Shown piece by piece: positions 8,184 through 17,043 of a DNA stretch of 64,000 nt (the first letter of the stretch is position 1; the number at the start of each line of letters is the position of its first letter). The notes under the pieces are model-generated. The model had not been told where the DNA came from. It did not search any database and saw nothing but the letters and a program-made list of their open reading frames with translations. This DNA comes from CAWBUW01 sp963792075. Lineage in GTDB: Bacteria > Chloroflexota > Anaerolineae > Anaerolineales > UBA4823. The stretch is taken from positions 2,418,001 to 2,482,000 of the forward strand of contig CAWBUW010000012.1 of the NCBI GenBank assembly GCA_963792075.1. The letters run 5' to 3'. The position numbers and the translations under genes were made by a program.

Positions 8184-10897
8184 ATGAGACAGGATTTTTT
8201 TAATGCAAAAAGCACACTGTCCACTGCCCATGGAGATTATACGATTTACCGCCTGGAACAGTTGGAACACGATGGGCTGACTCGGCTCGACCGGCTGCCA
8301 TTTTCTATCCGGATTATGCTCGAATCTTTGCTACGCCTGTGTAACGAGAAGGAGATCACGCGTGAAGACGTGATCAATCTGGCCGGCTGGACCCCGAATC
8401 CAACCACGCGGCCCTCGCTGCCGTTTCGACCCGCGCGCATCATCTTGCAGGATTTTACAGGCGTGCCTGTGGTCGTGGACCTGGCCGCCATGCGGGCAGC
8501 CATGGCGCGCCTGGGGGGGACCCCAAGAAGATCAACCCGCTGGTGCCGGTAGATTTGGTGATCGACCATTCGGTGATGGTGGACTTCTTCGCCACGGCAG
8601 ACGCCTTGACCCGCAACGCGGAGCTTGAATTCCAGCGCAACCGCGAGCGCTACGAATTCTTGCGTTGGGGCCAGAAAGCGTTCGACCGCTTCCGCGTGGT
8701 GCCGCCCGCGACGGGGATCGTACACCAGGTGAACCTGGAATACCTGGCGAACGTGGTGTTGACGGAAGAGAACGAAGGGGAGAGGCTGGCTTTCCCAGAT
8801 ACATTGGTGGGGACCGATTCCCACACCACCATGATCAACGGCCTGGGGGTCGTGGGCTGGGGCGTTGGTGGTATCGAAGCCGAGGCTGCCATGCTGGGCA
8901 AGCCCATCGATATGCTGACCCCGGACGTGATTGGCTTTAAGCTCGTCGGTGAGCTGGCGGATGGCGTGACTGCCACTGACCTGACGCTGACGGTCACACA
9001 GATGCTGCGCAAAAAGGGCGTGGTAGACAAATTCGTCGAGTTCTATGGCCCCGGCCTGGCTTCGATGTCTCTGCCGGACCGGGCTACGATTGCCAACATG
9101 GCGCCTGAGTATGGGGCCACGATGGGGTACTTCCCGGTAGATGATGAGACTCTGCGTTACCTGCGCCTGACCGGCAGACCGCCTGAAGTGATCAATCGGG
9201 TGGAACGCTATTTCAAGGCGCAAGGCCTATTCCGCACTCCCGAAACGCCGGACCCCGAGTTCAGCGATACGCTCGAATTGAACCTGGGCAAGGTCGTCCC
9301 CAGCATGGCCGGCCCGAAACGCCCCCAGGACCGCGTGGCATTGACCGACATGCAGAAAAATTTCAAGACCATGCTCACCGCCCCGATCAAGGATCGAGGT
9401 TACGAGCTCAAACCAGAAGACCTGGCCAAGAAAGCCATCGTAGGCACGAACGGCCATACGGTCGAAATCACGCATGGCGCGGTAGTGATCGCCGCGATCA
9501 CCTCCTGCACCAACACCTCGAACCCTTCGGTGATGGTGGCGGCAGGGTTGTTGGCTAAAAAGGCCGTCGCACGGGGGCTGAAAGTGAGCCCTCACGTGAA
9601 GACCAGCCTGGCGCCTGGGTCGCGCGTCGTCTCGGAATATTTGAGCCAGGCGAATCTGTTAGAGCCATTGGCTGCACTGGGTTTTAACGTGGTGGGCTAT
9701 GGCTGCACGACCTGCATCGGCAATTCCGGCCCGCTGCCCGGTGAGGTGGTCAAGGCGATCACGGGCGCGGACCTGGTGGCGGCCGCGGTGCTCTCGGGAA
9801 ACCGAAACTTCGAGGGCCGGGTGCACCCCTACGTGCGCGCCAATTACCTGGCTTCGCCGCCTCTGGTGGTGGCCTATGCGCTGGCGGGGACGGTGGATAT
9901 CGACCTGGTCAATGCCCCTCTCGGTTATGACTCAAAAGGCCAGCCGGTTTACCTGCACGAGATCTGGCCCTCGGCTGAGGAAATCCAGCAAACGATTGTG
10001 GAGTCGATCAAACCGGAGATATTCCGGGAGAAATATGCCGCGGTTTTCACCGGGAACGAAATCTGGAATGCTATCCAATCGGGCGAGGCCGAGCTGTACC
10101 AATGGGACGAGAAATCGACCTATATCCAGGAACCGCCCTTCTTTGCCGGATTGACCCCGGCCGTGCCCGATATCAGCAATATCTACGAAGCCCGGGTGCT
10201 GGCGGTGCTGGGTGATTCGATCACCACGGACCACATTTCGCCGGCCGGCGCAATCCAGGCCGACAGTCCCGCCGGGAAGTTCCTGGTGGCGCATGGGGTG
10301 CAGCCGCGTGACTTCAACTCCTATGGCTCGCGGAGGGGCAACGACCGGGTGATGACGCGCGGCACCTTCGCCAACATCCGCTTGAAGAACCGCATGCTCC
10401 CCGGCATGGAGGGCGGTATGACCATTTACCAGCCGTCATCCTGGGGGAGCACCGTCCAGCGGATGAGCATTTACGACGCGGCGATGCGATATAAGCAGGA
10501 TAATACCCCATTGGTGGTCCTGGCCGGCAAGGAATACGGTTCCGGTTCCAGCCGCGACTGGGCCGCCAAGGGAGCGAGCCTGCTGGGCGTGAAAGCCGTT
10601 ATTGCCGAGTCCTACGAGCGCATCCACCGGTCGAACCTGATCGGCATGGGGGTGCTGCCTTTGCAGTTCAAGCCGGGTGAAAATGTAGATTCGTTGGGCC
10701 TGACGGGCAAAGAAACCATTTCGATCGAGGGCCTGGGCAACGACCTCCGCCCTCAGCAGGAAGTAGCTGTCCTCGTGCAGCGCCCGGACGGATCGCAGTC
10801 GACTTTCTGGGCGATTGCCCGCTTGAATACGGCCGTCGAAATCGAATACTTCCGCAATGGCGGCATCCTGCAAACAGTCCTGCGCAGCATGCTGTAG
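8184..10897 (+). CDS. acnA: aconitate hydratase, AcnA type (reading frame broken once)
   Basis: Interconverts citrate and isocitrate in the TCA cycle with a 4Fe-4S cluster. The first reading frame runs from ATG 8184 (ribosome binding site AAGGAG at 8173-8178) to a stop at 8552; the rest continues in another frame from about 8522. Adding one G to the seven-G run at 8513-8519 restores a continuous protein of about 904 residues, the usual AcnA length, through RLGG-D-PKKINPLVPVDLVIDHSV. Cluster cysteines lie in ITSCTNTSNPS and GCTTCIGNSGP; the C-terminal swivel domain ends in GSGSSRDWAAKG and YERIHRSNLIGMG. surE starts two bases after the stop. The break is probably a sequencing error, though a recent mutation is possible. 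Confidence 0.9.
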
Positions 10898-10899
10898 AT

Positions 10900-11664
10900 A
10901 TGCATATCCTGGTCACAAACGATGATGGTGTCGCAGCGCCCGGGCTGCTGGCGCTGGCGCAAGCCATGCGCTCGCTGGGCCAGGTGACGGTGGTAGCCCC
11001 AGACCATAACTGGTCGGCCTCCGGCCATGTGAAAACTTTGGAGCGCCCCCTGCGCGTGAAAGAGACGCGGCTGGAGGATGGCACCCCGGCGCTGGCAAGC
11101 GATGGCGCGCCCTCGGACTGCGTGGCCCTGGCGCTGCTGGGCCTGCTGCCGCAGCCTGTGGACCTGGTCGTTTCAGGGATCAACCCCAGCGAGAACGTGG
11201 GCCACGATGTGACTTATTCCGGCACGGTGACTGCGGCAATGGAAGCGGTGATCGGCGGTGTGCCAGGGGTAGCGGTTTCCCTGTATGGAGGCGAGGGCCA
11301 GCGCGGCGTATTGGATTATGGGCCCGCGGCGCGCGTCGCCCGGCGGCTGATCGAGAAGATGCTCGCCCGTGGGTTCCCCGCGGGCGTATTCCTGAACGTA
11401 AATGTGCCCTATCGCGCCGACGTAGAGCAGCGCCAGGTAATGTTTACCCGCCAGGGGCTGCGTGTCTATCGCGATCAATTGGACGCGCGTAAGGATCCGC
11501 GCGGCCGCCCGTATTACTGGATTGGCGGCGAGGCGCCCACCGGTGTGGACGAAGATGGCACCGACATCGGCGCGCTCATGCAAGGCTGCGTCTCGGTCAC
11601 GCCGCTCCACCTGGACCTGACTGCTTACCCTGTGCTGGAGGATTTGAGGTCCGGGAAGAGCTAA
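10900..11664 (+). CDS. surE: 5'/3'-nucleotidase SurE
   Basis: A 254-residue metal-dependent phosphatase acting on nucleoside 5'- and 3'-monophosphates and short polyphosphate. The metal site NDDG is at residues 7-10; SGINPSENVGHDVTYSGTVTAA carries the phosphate-binding and second metal-ligand motifs. Length is normal. The ATG at 10900 follows the aconitase stop after two bases, so both are likely translated from one message. After the gene the coding strand ends and a decayed RHS fragment lies on the other strand. Confidence 0.95.
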   Translation: MHILVTNDDGVAAPGLLALAQAMRSLGQVTVVAPDHNWSASGHVKTLERPLRVKETRLEDGTPALASDGAPSDCVALALLGLLPQPVDLVVSGINPSENVGHDVTYSGTVTAAMEAVIGGVPGVAVSLYGGEGQRGVLDYGPAARVARRLIEKMLARGFPAGVFLNVNVPYRADVEQRQVMFTRQGLRVYRDQLDARKDPRGRPYYWIGGEAPTGVDEDGTDIGALMQGCVSVTPLHLDLTAYPVLEDLRSGKS

Positions 11665-11703
11665 CGGTCGACCTACGGCCAAACGACCGGAAATTTAGTT
11701 GTA

Positions 11704-11885
11704 TCACCAGGGATTGATCCGGCCCGGCTGCCGGGTTAGGAAGCGCCCAGCAGCCGGGCCGTAATACTGCTGCCCGTTCCCCACGTTGAGCAGCCCGGTG
11801 GCAGTGTCCACGAAGCTGCCGAAGGAACCCCCTCGAGGGATTCCGCCAACCCCAGGTAATTCACATCGTTGTAGGCAGTTTGTAA
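11704..11885 (-). pseudogene. RHS/YD-repeat protein C-terminal remnant
   Basis: Read on the minus strand from about 11844 down to the stop at 11704-11706, the sequence encodes GLLNVGNGQQYYGPAAGRFL then TRQPGRINPW and a stop, matching the end of the RHS core (YYDPATGRFLTPDP..NPY pattern). A second frame just upstream gives YNDVNYLGLAESLEG. The two pieces are in different frames and nothing else of an RHS gene is present, so this is a degraded fragment. Confidence 0.65.
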
Positions 11886-12109
11886 TTGGTTGGTATGATC
11901 ATCATAACAACCACCGGTACCAAAACAGGCATTAAAAAGGTCTAAAAGAGGTCTTGGCGATCAAAAAAACCTTACAATTTTGTAAGGTGGATAGAATTCA
12001 AGGGAGTACTCGAAAGTTGTTGGATTTGGGGGCATGTATGCGGGCGGCGTACGCCGCCCGCATACATGCCACTAACAACCTTTTAGTGTCCCCGAATTCA
12101 TTTTGCGCC
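11886..12109. other. non-coding spacer before the pyrimidine promoter
   Basis: Together with the RHS remnant this fills the 650-base gap between surE and pyrC. It holds a small hairpin (CCTTACA 11970-11976 with TGTAAGG 11981-11987) and the nested inverted repeat at 11994-12099 listed separately. No reading frame of interest is seen. Confidence 0.6.
11994..12099. repeat. 106-bp nested inverted repeat bounded by GAATTC
   Basis: GAATTC at 11994-11999 and 12094-12099 bound imperfectly mirrored flanks (GTTGTT on the left, AACAAC on the right) around a perfect 40-nt palindrome at 12031-12070. That core has 20-bp arms with no loop, reads ggcatgtatg outward-in, and centres on GGCGTACGCC. The left arm is preceded by GGATTTGGG. 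It resembles the mirrored element at 43147-43290 in design but not in sequence. Confidence 0.75.
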
Positions 12110-12137
12110 TTGACAGATTGAAGATTTAGCGTAAAAT
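12110..12137 (+). promoter_or_regulatory. promoter of the pyrimidine operon
   Basis: Perfect -35 box TTGACA (12110-12115), 16-base spacer, -10 box TAAAAT (12132-12137). Transcription should start at about 12144, one or two bases before the ATG of a short leader reading frame. Confidence 0.8.
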
Positions 12138-12145
12138 CGGTCGGA

Positions 12146-12232
12146 ATGGTTACAGATACTGCGCTGCGCCGATTAGGAGATTACCGGCCTGGGACTGTCT
12201 TCCCAGACATATTTCGCTTTTATAAGAGATAG
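12146..12232 (+). CDS. leaderless 28-codon pyrimidine leader peptide (pyrL-like)
   Basis: ATG at 12146 lies at the predicted transcript start, so it would be translated without a ribosome binding site. The peptide starts MVTDTALRRLGDY and ends FRFYKR, with stop TAG at 12230-12232 inside the ascending arm of the terminator. The last codons are U-rich (ATATTTCGCTTTTAT, 12209-12223). In E. coli pyrBI a leader peptide ends similarly near the terminator, and polymerase pausing in a U-rich stretch at low UTP lets the ribosome catch up and block the hairpin. The same logic fits here. The peptide is too short to judge by homology, so this call rests on its position. Confidence 0.55.
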   Translation: MVTDTALRRLGDYRPGTVFPDIFRFYKR

Positions 12233-12257
12233 AGCCTTTAGGGGCTCTATTTTTTTG
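12229..12257 (+). terminator. intrinsic terminator/attenuator before pyrC
   Basis: ATAGAGCC (12229-12236) pairs with GGCTCTAT (12243-12250) and is followed by a run of seven T. It stands between the strong promoter and pyrC, so it must be bypassed for operon expression. No clear PyrR-binding loop is seen upstream, and no pyrR gene is in the window. Confidence 0.8.
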
Positions 12258-12311
12258 CCTGCCGATTGAGGGCGGGCATCACCCGAGACATTTTATTTAA
12301 GGAGGAACAAT

Positions 12312-13379
12312 GTGTTGAAGCTGCCGGGATTAATCGATCCACATGTCCATTTGCGTGAACCAGGCGGCACCCACAAAGAAGATTGGGATTCGGGTACGGC
12401 CGCGGCGCTGGCAGGCGGTTTTACCATCCTGCTGGCGATGCCGAACACTCAACCGCCGGTGACCGATGCAGACAGCCTGGCGCTGGCCGCAGACGCGGCT
12501 CAAAAGAAGGCGCGCTGCGATTATGGGCAGTTCCTGGGCGCCGGGCCGGATAACGTGAGCTGGCTGCCTGAGCTGGCGGCGCGCTCCTGTGGGCTGAAGA
12601 TGTACCTCGACCAGACCTTTGGCCCGCTGCGCCTGGACGACCTGTCTTTGTGGATGGCGCACTTTGCCCATTGGCCTCAGGACAGGCCCATCGTGGCGCA
12701 CGCTGAGGGCCGCACCCTGGCCGCGGTGATCTTGATGGCGGCTCTGTACGATCGCCCGGTGCACCTGGCGCACGTCTCGCGGCGTGAAGAGATCCTGCTG
12801 GTGCGCAAAGCCAAAGAGCAAGGCCTGAAGGTAACCTGCGAGGTCGCGCCGCATCACTTGTTCTTGACCCAGGAGGATATCCCAGCCCTGGGGCAGGGTC
12901 GGAGTGAGGTCCGCCCGCGCCTGGCTTCCAGGTCTGACCGGGACGCTTTGTGGGATAACCTGGACGTGATCGACTGCTTTGCCACGGACCATGCTCCGCA
13001 TACCCGGGAAGAGAAAGATGGCCCCAATCCGCCGCCTGGCTTCCCTGGACTGGAGACTGCTTTACCCCTGCTGTTGGGAGCCGTGCGGGAAGGTCGCCTG
13101 ACGCTGGAGGACCTGCTGGCCCGCATGGTTACGAACCCGCGGCGTATCTTCGGCTTGCCCGAGCAGGCGCAGACCTGGGTCGAAGTAGACCCGGACGCAG
13201 AATGGGAAGTGCGCGCTTCGGAATGCCAGACGCGCTGCGGTTGGACCCCCTTCGAGGGTTGGAAACTGCGCGGGCGCGTGCAGCGTGTGGTGCTGCGCGG
13301 AGAGACAGTCTATCAGGACCCACAGGTCCTTGCCCATGCGGGCAGCGGCTATAATTTATTCGCATCGTTCAATCAATAA
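12312..13379 (+). CDS. pyrC: dihydroorotase
   Basis: Catalyses cyclisation of N-carbamoyl-aspartate to dihydroorotate, third step of UMP synthesis. The 355-residue amidohydrolase shows the HxH zinc pair in DPHVHLREPG (H11, H13), a lysine candidate for carboxylation in CGLKMYLDQTFG, histidines in VAHAEG and HLAHVSR, and the catalytic aspartate in CFATDHAPHT, the CAD-like class. It is shorter than typical 420-residue class I enzymes. The ribosome binding site AAGGAGGAAC precedes a GTG at 12312; an ATG two bases earlier (12310) is out of frame and stops after two codons (ATG TGT TGA), a possible translational throttle. pyrB follows after 11 bases. Confidence 0.93.
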   Translation: MLKLPGLIDPHVHLREPGGTHKEDWDSGTAAALAGGFTILLAMPNTQPPVTDADSLALAADAAQKKARCDYGQFLGAGPDNVSWLPELAARSCGLKMYLDQTFGPLRLDDLSLWMAHFAHWPQDRPIVAHAEGRTLAAVILMAALYDRPVHLAHVSRREEILLVRKAKEQGLKVTCEVAPHHLFLTQEDIPALGQGRSEVRPRLASRSDRDALWDNLDVIDCFATDHAPHTREEKDGPNPPPGFPGLETALPLLLGAVREGRLTLEDLLARMVTNPRRIFGLPEQAQTWVEVDPDAEWEVRASECQTRCGWTPFEGWKLRGRVQRVVLRGETVYQDPQVLAHAGSGYNLFASFNQ

Positions 13380-13390
13380 GGAGCAAACTC

Positions 13391-14422
13391 ATGTCAATCA
13401 ACCCATTAAACAATCCATTCCTTCCTTTTGGAGACCAGCGCACCGCACCCTGGTACGGCAAAGATATTTTGTCCGTCAAGCAATTCTCCCGCAAGGATCT
13501 GGAGTACGTATTTGGGGTCGCTCATGAGATGCATGGCATGGTGGACCGCGTGGGCACATTTGACCTGCTCAAAGGGAAGATCCTGGCGAATTTGTTCTAC
13601 GAGCCTTCCACACGTACTTCATCTTCGTTCACGGCGGCCATGGAGCGCCTGGGCGGCAGCGTCATCCCGATCAATGAAGTGCGTTATTCCTCGGTGTCCA
13701 AAGGCGAGTCGCTGCCCGATACGGTGCGTACCCTGGAATGTTATGCCGACGTGATCGTCCTGCGCCACCCTGAGGTCGGCTCGGCGGCGCTGGCTGCCCA
13801 ATACGCCCGGAAACCGGTCATCAACGCGGGCGACGGCGTGGGCGAGCACCCCACCCAGGCGCTGCTGGATACCTTCACGATCTTCGAAGAATTGGGGGTC
13901 GGGGTGGTGGACGGGTTCACCATTACCATGCTGGGCGACCTTAAGTATGGGCGCACAGTGCACTCGCTGGCGCGTTTGCTTTCGCTCTACAATATCAAGC
14001 TCAACTACGTCTCGCCCGAAATCCTGCGTATGCCGCAGGAGGTGATGGATGAAGTGGCTCAAAAAGGCATCCCTCAAAAGGAATACAGCCGGTTGGAGGA
14101 TGTTCTGCCGGAGACAGACGTGCTGTACGTGACACGCGTGCAGAAAGAGCGTTTCGAAGATGCGGCGGTATATGAGCAGGTCAAGGGCGCCTTTGTGGTC
14201 AACCCGGAGATCATGAAAGCCGCCAAGAAGGAGATGATCGTCATGCACCCGCTGCCGCGCGTCACGGAGATCAGCATGGATTTCGATGAGGATCCGCGCG
14301 CGGCTTACTTCCGCCAGATGGAATATGGCCTGTATGTGCGTATGGCGCTCCTGGCAATGGTGTTGGGGAAAGCATACTCATCCATCGGATGGAAATGGGG
14401 TTTCTTTCGATCTAAGGATTAG
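13391..14422 (+). CDS. pyrB: aspartate carbamoyltransferase catalytic subunit
   Basis: Transfers carbamoyl phosphate to aspartate, the committed step of pyrimidine synthesis. The 343-residue protein carries the carbamoyl-phosphate loop YEPSTRTSSSF (near residues 70-80), GDGVGEHPTQALLDTFTI and, in the aspartate domain, the HPLPRVTEI motif. TAAGGAGCAA before the ATG is a good ribosome binding site. No pyrI regulatory subunit gene is adjacent. It sits between pyrC and the pyrF-pyrE fusion, two bases from the latter, so the genes are surely co-expressed. Confidence 0.95.
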   Translation: MSINPLNNPFLPFGDQRTAPWYGKDILSVKQFSRKDLEYVFGVAHEMHGMVDRVGTFDLLKGKILANLFYEPSTRTSSSFTAAMERLGGSVIPINEVRYSSVSKGESLPDTVRTLECYADVIVLRHPEVGSAALAAQYARKPVINAGDGVGEHPTQALLDTFTIFEELGVGVVDGFTITMLGDLKYGRTVHSLARLLSLYNIKLNYVSPEILRMPQEVMDEVAQKGIPQKEYSRLEDVLPETDVLYVTRVQKERFEDAAVYEQVKGAFVVNPEIMKAAKKEMIVMHPLPRVTEISMDFDEDPRAAYFRQMEYGLYVRMALLAMVLGKAYSSIGWKWGFFRSKD

Positions 14423-14424
14423 TA

Positions 14425-15867
14425 ATGACTTCATTCTTCACTCTGCTGGAGCAGCGCGTCAAAGAGGCAGACAGCCTGCTCTGCGTCGGATTGGATCCCC
14501 ATCCCGCTGACCTGGCTGCGCCGACGGCGCGGGCCGCTTTGGATTTTTGCTTGAGGCTGATCGATGCGACAGCGGATGTGGCGGCAGCTTTTAAGCCGAA
14601 CGCTGCGTTTTTTGAGGCTTGGGGGCCGGAAGGCATGCAGGTCTTGAAGCAGGTGATTGCCGCAGTCCCGGCGGGTATCCCGGTGGTCCTGGACGCCAAG
14701 CGCGGCGATATCGCCTCCACCGCAGAGGCCTACGCAAGGGCGGCCTTCGAAGCTTTGGGCGCCCATGCCCTGACCGCCAGCCCCTATTTGGGAAAGGACT
14801 CACTGGATCCCTTCCTGAAAGACCCGGCGCATGGCGTATTCTTGTTGTGTAAGACCTCCAACCCGGGCGCGGCTGACTTGCAGGATTTGATGACCGGGGG
14901 CCAGCCCGGCCTCCCGGCACGGTATACCCTGTATGAACAGGTGGCGCTGCTGGCTGTCCGCTGGAACCAGCAGGACAACCTCGGCCTGGTTGTCGGCGCG
15001 ACCCACCCGGAGGCACTGCGCCGGGTGCGCGCACTGGCGCCGGGGTTGTGGTTGTTGGCGCCCGGGGTCGGCGCGCAAGGCGGCGAATTGGAGACCGCGC
15101 TGACTGCCGGGCTGCGCGCGGATGGCATGGGGATGTTGGTGCCGGTTTCCAGGGGAATTTCACGGGCAGAAGACCCGCATGCCGAGGCGGAGCGTCTGCG
15201 CCAGGCGATGAACCAGGTCCGAGGCAAAGTCCGGGCCGGTCCTTCCCAGGGCCCGTCGCCAGACAGCCCTGCTGCCGCACTCAGCGACGGTCTGCTGGAG
15301 GCCGGCTGCGTCAAGTTCGGTGAGTTCACCTTGAAATCCGGCCTGAAATCGCCGGTCTACCTGGATCTGCGCGAGCTGGTTTCCCATCCGCGCCTGCTGG
15401 CCTCAGCCGCCCAGGCCTACCTGCCTCTGCTGCGTCCATTGCATTTCGACCGCCTGGCTGCGCTGCCTTATGCGGCTTTGCCTATTGGAACGGCCGTCAG
15501 CCTGCAGGGAGATTGGCCGCTGGTCTACCCGCGCAAAGAAGCCAAGACCTATGGCACCAAAGCCGAGATCGAAGGCGCTTTCACCCCTGGAGAGACCGTC
15601 GTGGTCATCGATGACCTGGCGACGACCGGCGGCAGCAAATTCGAAGCCATTGAGCGCCTGACCGCAGCCGGCCTGGTGGTCAAGGACGTGGTGGTGCTGA
15701 TCGACCGCCAGTCCGGCGCCTCGGAGGCATTGGCCGCGGCGGGTTACCGGCTGCATGCTGTGCTGAAGTTCAAGGACATGTTGGATCACTGGGAGCGCAG
15801 CGGGCGCGTGCCTGCCAGCCAGGTCGCCGCAGCGCGGGCGTTCTTAGAAGAAACCGCCCCAAGGTGA
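14425..15867 (+). CDS. pyrFE: bifunctional OMP decarboxylase-orotate phosphoribosyltransferase
   Basis: One 480-residue chain carries the last two steps of UMP synthesis in reverse order. Residues 1 to about 270 are OMP decarboxylase of the class with VGLDPHP at the start and the catalytic DAKRGDIASTAEAYA near 92-106. Residues about 285-480 are orotate phosphoribosyltransferase with the PRPP-binding segment VVVIDDLATTGGSKFEAIE near 392-410 and YPRKEAKTYGTKAEIEG before it. The order decarboxylase then phosphoribosyltransferase is opposite to animal UMP synthase and matches fusions known from kinetoplastids and cyanobacteria. A linker rich in Pro/Gly/Ser joins them. ATG 14425 follows the pyrB stop by two bases. 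Confidence 0.95.
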   Translation: MTSFFTLLEQRVKEADSLLCVGLDPHPADLAAPTARAALDFCLRLIDATADVAAAFKPNAAFFEAWGPEGMQVLKQVIAAVPAGIPVVLDAKRGDIASTAEAYARAAFEALGAHALTASPYLGKDSLDPFLKDPAHGVFLLCKTSNPGAADLQDLMTGGQPGLPARYTLYEQVALLAVRWNQQDNLGLVVGATHPEALRRVRALAPGLWLLAPGVGAQGGELETALTAGLRADGMGMLVPVSRGISRAEDPHAEAERLRQAMNQVRGKVRAGPSQGPSPDSPAAALSDGLLEAGCVKFGEFTLKSGLKSPVYLDLRELVSHPRLLASAAQAYLPLLRPLHFDRLAALPYAALPIGTAVSLQGDWPLVYPRKEAKTYGTKAEIEGAFTPGETVVVIDDLATTGGSKFEAIERLTAAGLVVKDVVVLIDRQSGASEALAAAGYRLHAVLKFKDMLDHWERSGRVPASQVAAARAFLEETAPR

Positions 15868-15872
15868 GATAA

Positions 15873-15915
15873 TTGGGGTATATTGGGTCAGCGAAGCTCG
15901 CCCAATATACCCCAA
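15873..15915. repeat. 43-nt GC-NNN-GC palindrome (copy 2, inside the pyr operon)
   Basis: Twenty-base arms (TTGGGGTATATTGGG on the left) with one mismatch and one wobble close on GC-gaa-GC (GCGAAGC, 15891-15897). The flank is on the right here: CCCCAAACCCC at 15910-15920. It lies five bases after pyrFE and 39 before pyrD, without a T-run. Confidence 0.88.
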
Positions 15916-15954
15916 ACCCCAACTTTGTGAAAATCGTGGACCAGGAGGCCCGGC

Positions 15955-16983
15955 ATGAGTTTCTATGAGTTGTTTCGGCCATTCCTTTTCAAGCTGGAAC
16001 CCGAACAGGCGCACAGCCTGACCCTGGGGCTGCTCCGGCTGGCAGGCCGCATGCCACCTGCGCAGCGCATGCTGGCGGGCTGGTACGCCGCGGATGAAAA
16101 ACCGGTGCATGCGTTCGGCCTGACTTTCCGCAACCCGGTGGGCCTGGCCGCCGGCTACGATAAAGATGCTTCAGGCTGGCGCGGGCTGGCTTGCCTGGGA
16201 TTTGGGCACGTGGAGGTGGGGACGGTGACACCGCGCCCTCAGGAGGGGAATCCACGACCGCGCCTGTTCCGCCTGGAGGCTGACCAGGCGTTAATCAACC
16301 GGATGGGTTTCCCGGGGCGCGGGGGGCGCTTCGTGGCCCGCCGCCTGGCCCGTTCCCGCCCGCCCGGCCTGGTGCTGGGAGTGAATATTGGCAAGAATAA
16401 GGATACTGCCCTGGAAGATGCGGTGCAGGATTACCTGCTCCTGCTGCGCCAGCTAGGTCCCCTGGCAGATTACATGACGATCAACGTAAGCTCGCCCAAC
16501 ACGGCCGGCCTGCGCAGGCTGCAGGAGCGGCAGGCGCTGGAGGAATTGTTAGGTGCGCTGGTGGAAGAACGCGCCCGGCTGCTAGCGCAGAACCCGGGTA
16601 TGCACCTTCCGCTGTTGGTCAAGCTGGCGCCGGACCTGGATCTGGCGGGACTCGACGAGGCGCTCGCCGCAATCCTGGCAGTGGGGATGGACGGCGTGAT
16701 CGCCACCAACACCACGCTCGGCCGGGATGGACTGCGCTCTCCCCATGCGGCGGAGACCGGCGGTCTGAGCGGTGCACCCCTGTTTATGAAAAGCCTGGGG
16801 ATGGTGCGCCAGATCTGGCTGCGCACGGAGGGGCGGCTGCCCATCATCGGCGTCGGGGGCGTGCACAGCGCCACGACCGCACAGGCCATGCTGGATGCCG
16901 GCGCCTCGCTGGTGCAGGTCTACACCGGGCTGGTCTACACCGGCCCTGAGCTGGTCAAGCGCATTATCACCGGCCTTCTTTAG
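15955..16983 (+). CDS. pyrD: dihydroorotate dehydrogenase, class 2 (quinone-linked)
   Basis: Oxidises dihydroorotate to orotate with FMN, passing electrons to membrane quinones. The 342-residue protein has the class 2 layout: an N-terminal helical extension (FELF..PFLFKLEPEQAHSL), NPVGLAAGYDKDA, GTVTPRPQEGNPRPRLFRL, INRMGFPG, and the catalytic-serine motif NVSSPNTAGLR near 177-187; class 1 enzymes would have cysteine there. CCAGGAGG precedes the ATG. It completes the operon, with the first two steps (carbamoyl phosphate synthase) missing from the window. Confidence 0.95.
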   Translation: MSFYELFRPFLFKLEPEQAHSLTLGLLRLAGRMPPAQRMLAGWYAADEKPVHAFGLTFRNPVGLAAGYDKDASGWRGLACLGFGHVEVGTVTPRPQEGNPRPRLFRLEADQALINRMGFPGRGGRFVARRLARSRPPGLVLGVNIGKNKDTALEDAVQDYLLLLRQLGPLADYMTINVSSPNTAGLRRLQERQALEELLGALVEERARLLAQNPGMHLPLLVKLAPDLDLAGLDEALAAILAVGMDGVIATNTTLGRDGLRSPHAAETGGLSGAPLFMKSLGMVRQIWLRTEGRLPIIGVGGVHSATTAQAMLDAGASLVQVYTGLVYTGPELVKRIITGLL

Positions 16984-16992
16984 CACACGGGC

Positions 16993-17031
16993 TGTCCAAA
17001 AAGAAACAAAGGAAGAAAATTTATACGTACC
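16993..17031. repeat. 39-nt copy of one arm of the 43147-43290 mirrored element
   Basis: TGTCCAAAAAGAAACAAAGG and the following bases to 17031 match the reverse complement of 43235-43273 with one mismatch in 39. The mirrored half and the palindromic core are missing. It occupies most of the gap between the convergent pyrD and DUF3048 genes. Confidence 0.85.
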
Positions 17032-17043
17032 ATTGATTAAGAT

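Noticed and set aside
8513..8552. Programmed frameshift in aconitase
   Set aside because: The needed shift lies in a plain G run without a slippery heptamer plus stimulator that I can see, and two other genes show similar breaks in or beside G/C runs, so an error or mutation is more likely.
14591..15280. A 229-codon frame opposite the PyrF domain
   Set aside because: Arg/Pro/Ser-rich antisense frame of a GC-rich gene; nothing matches a protein family.
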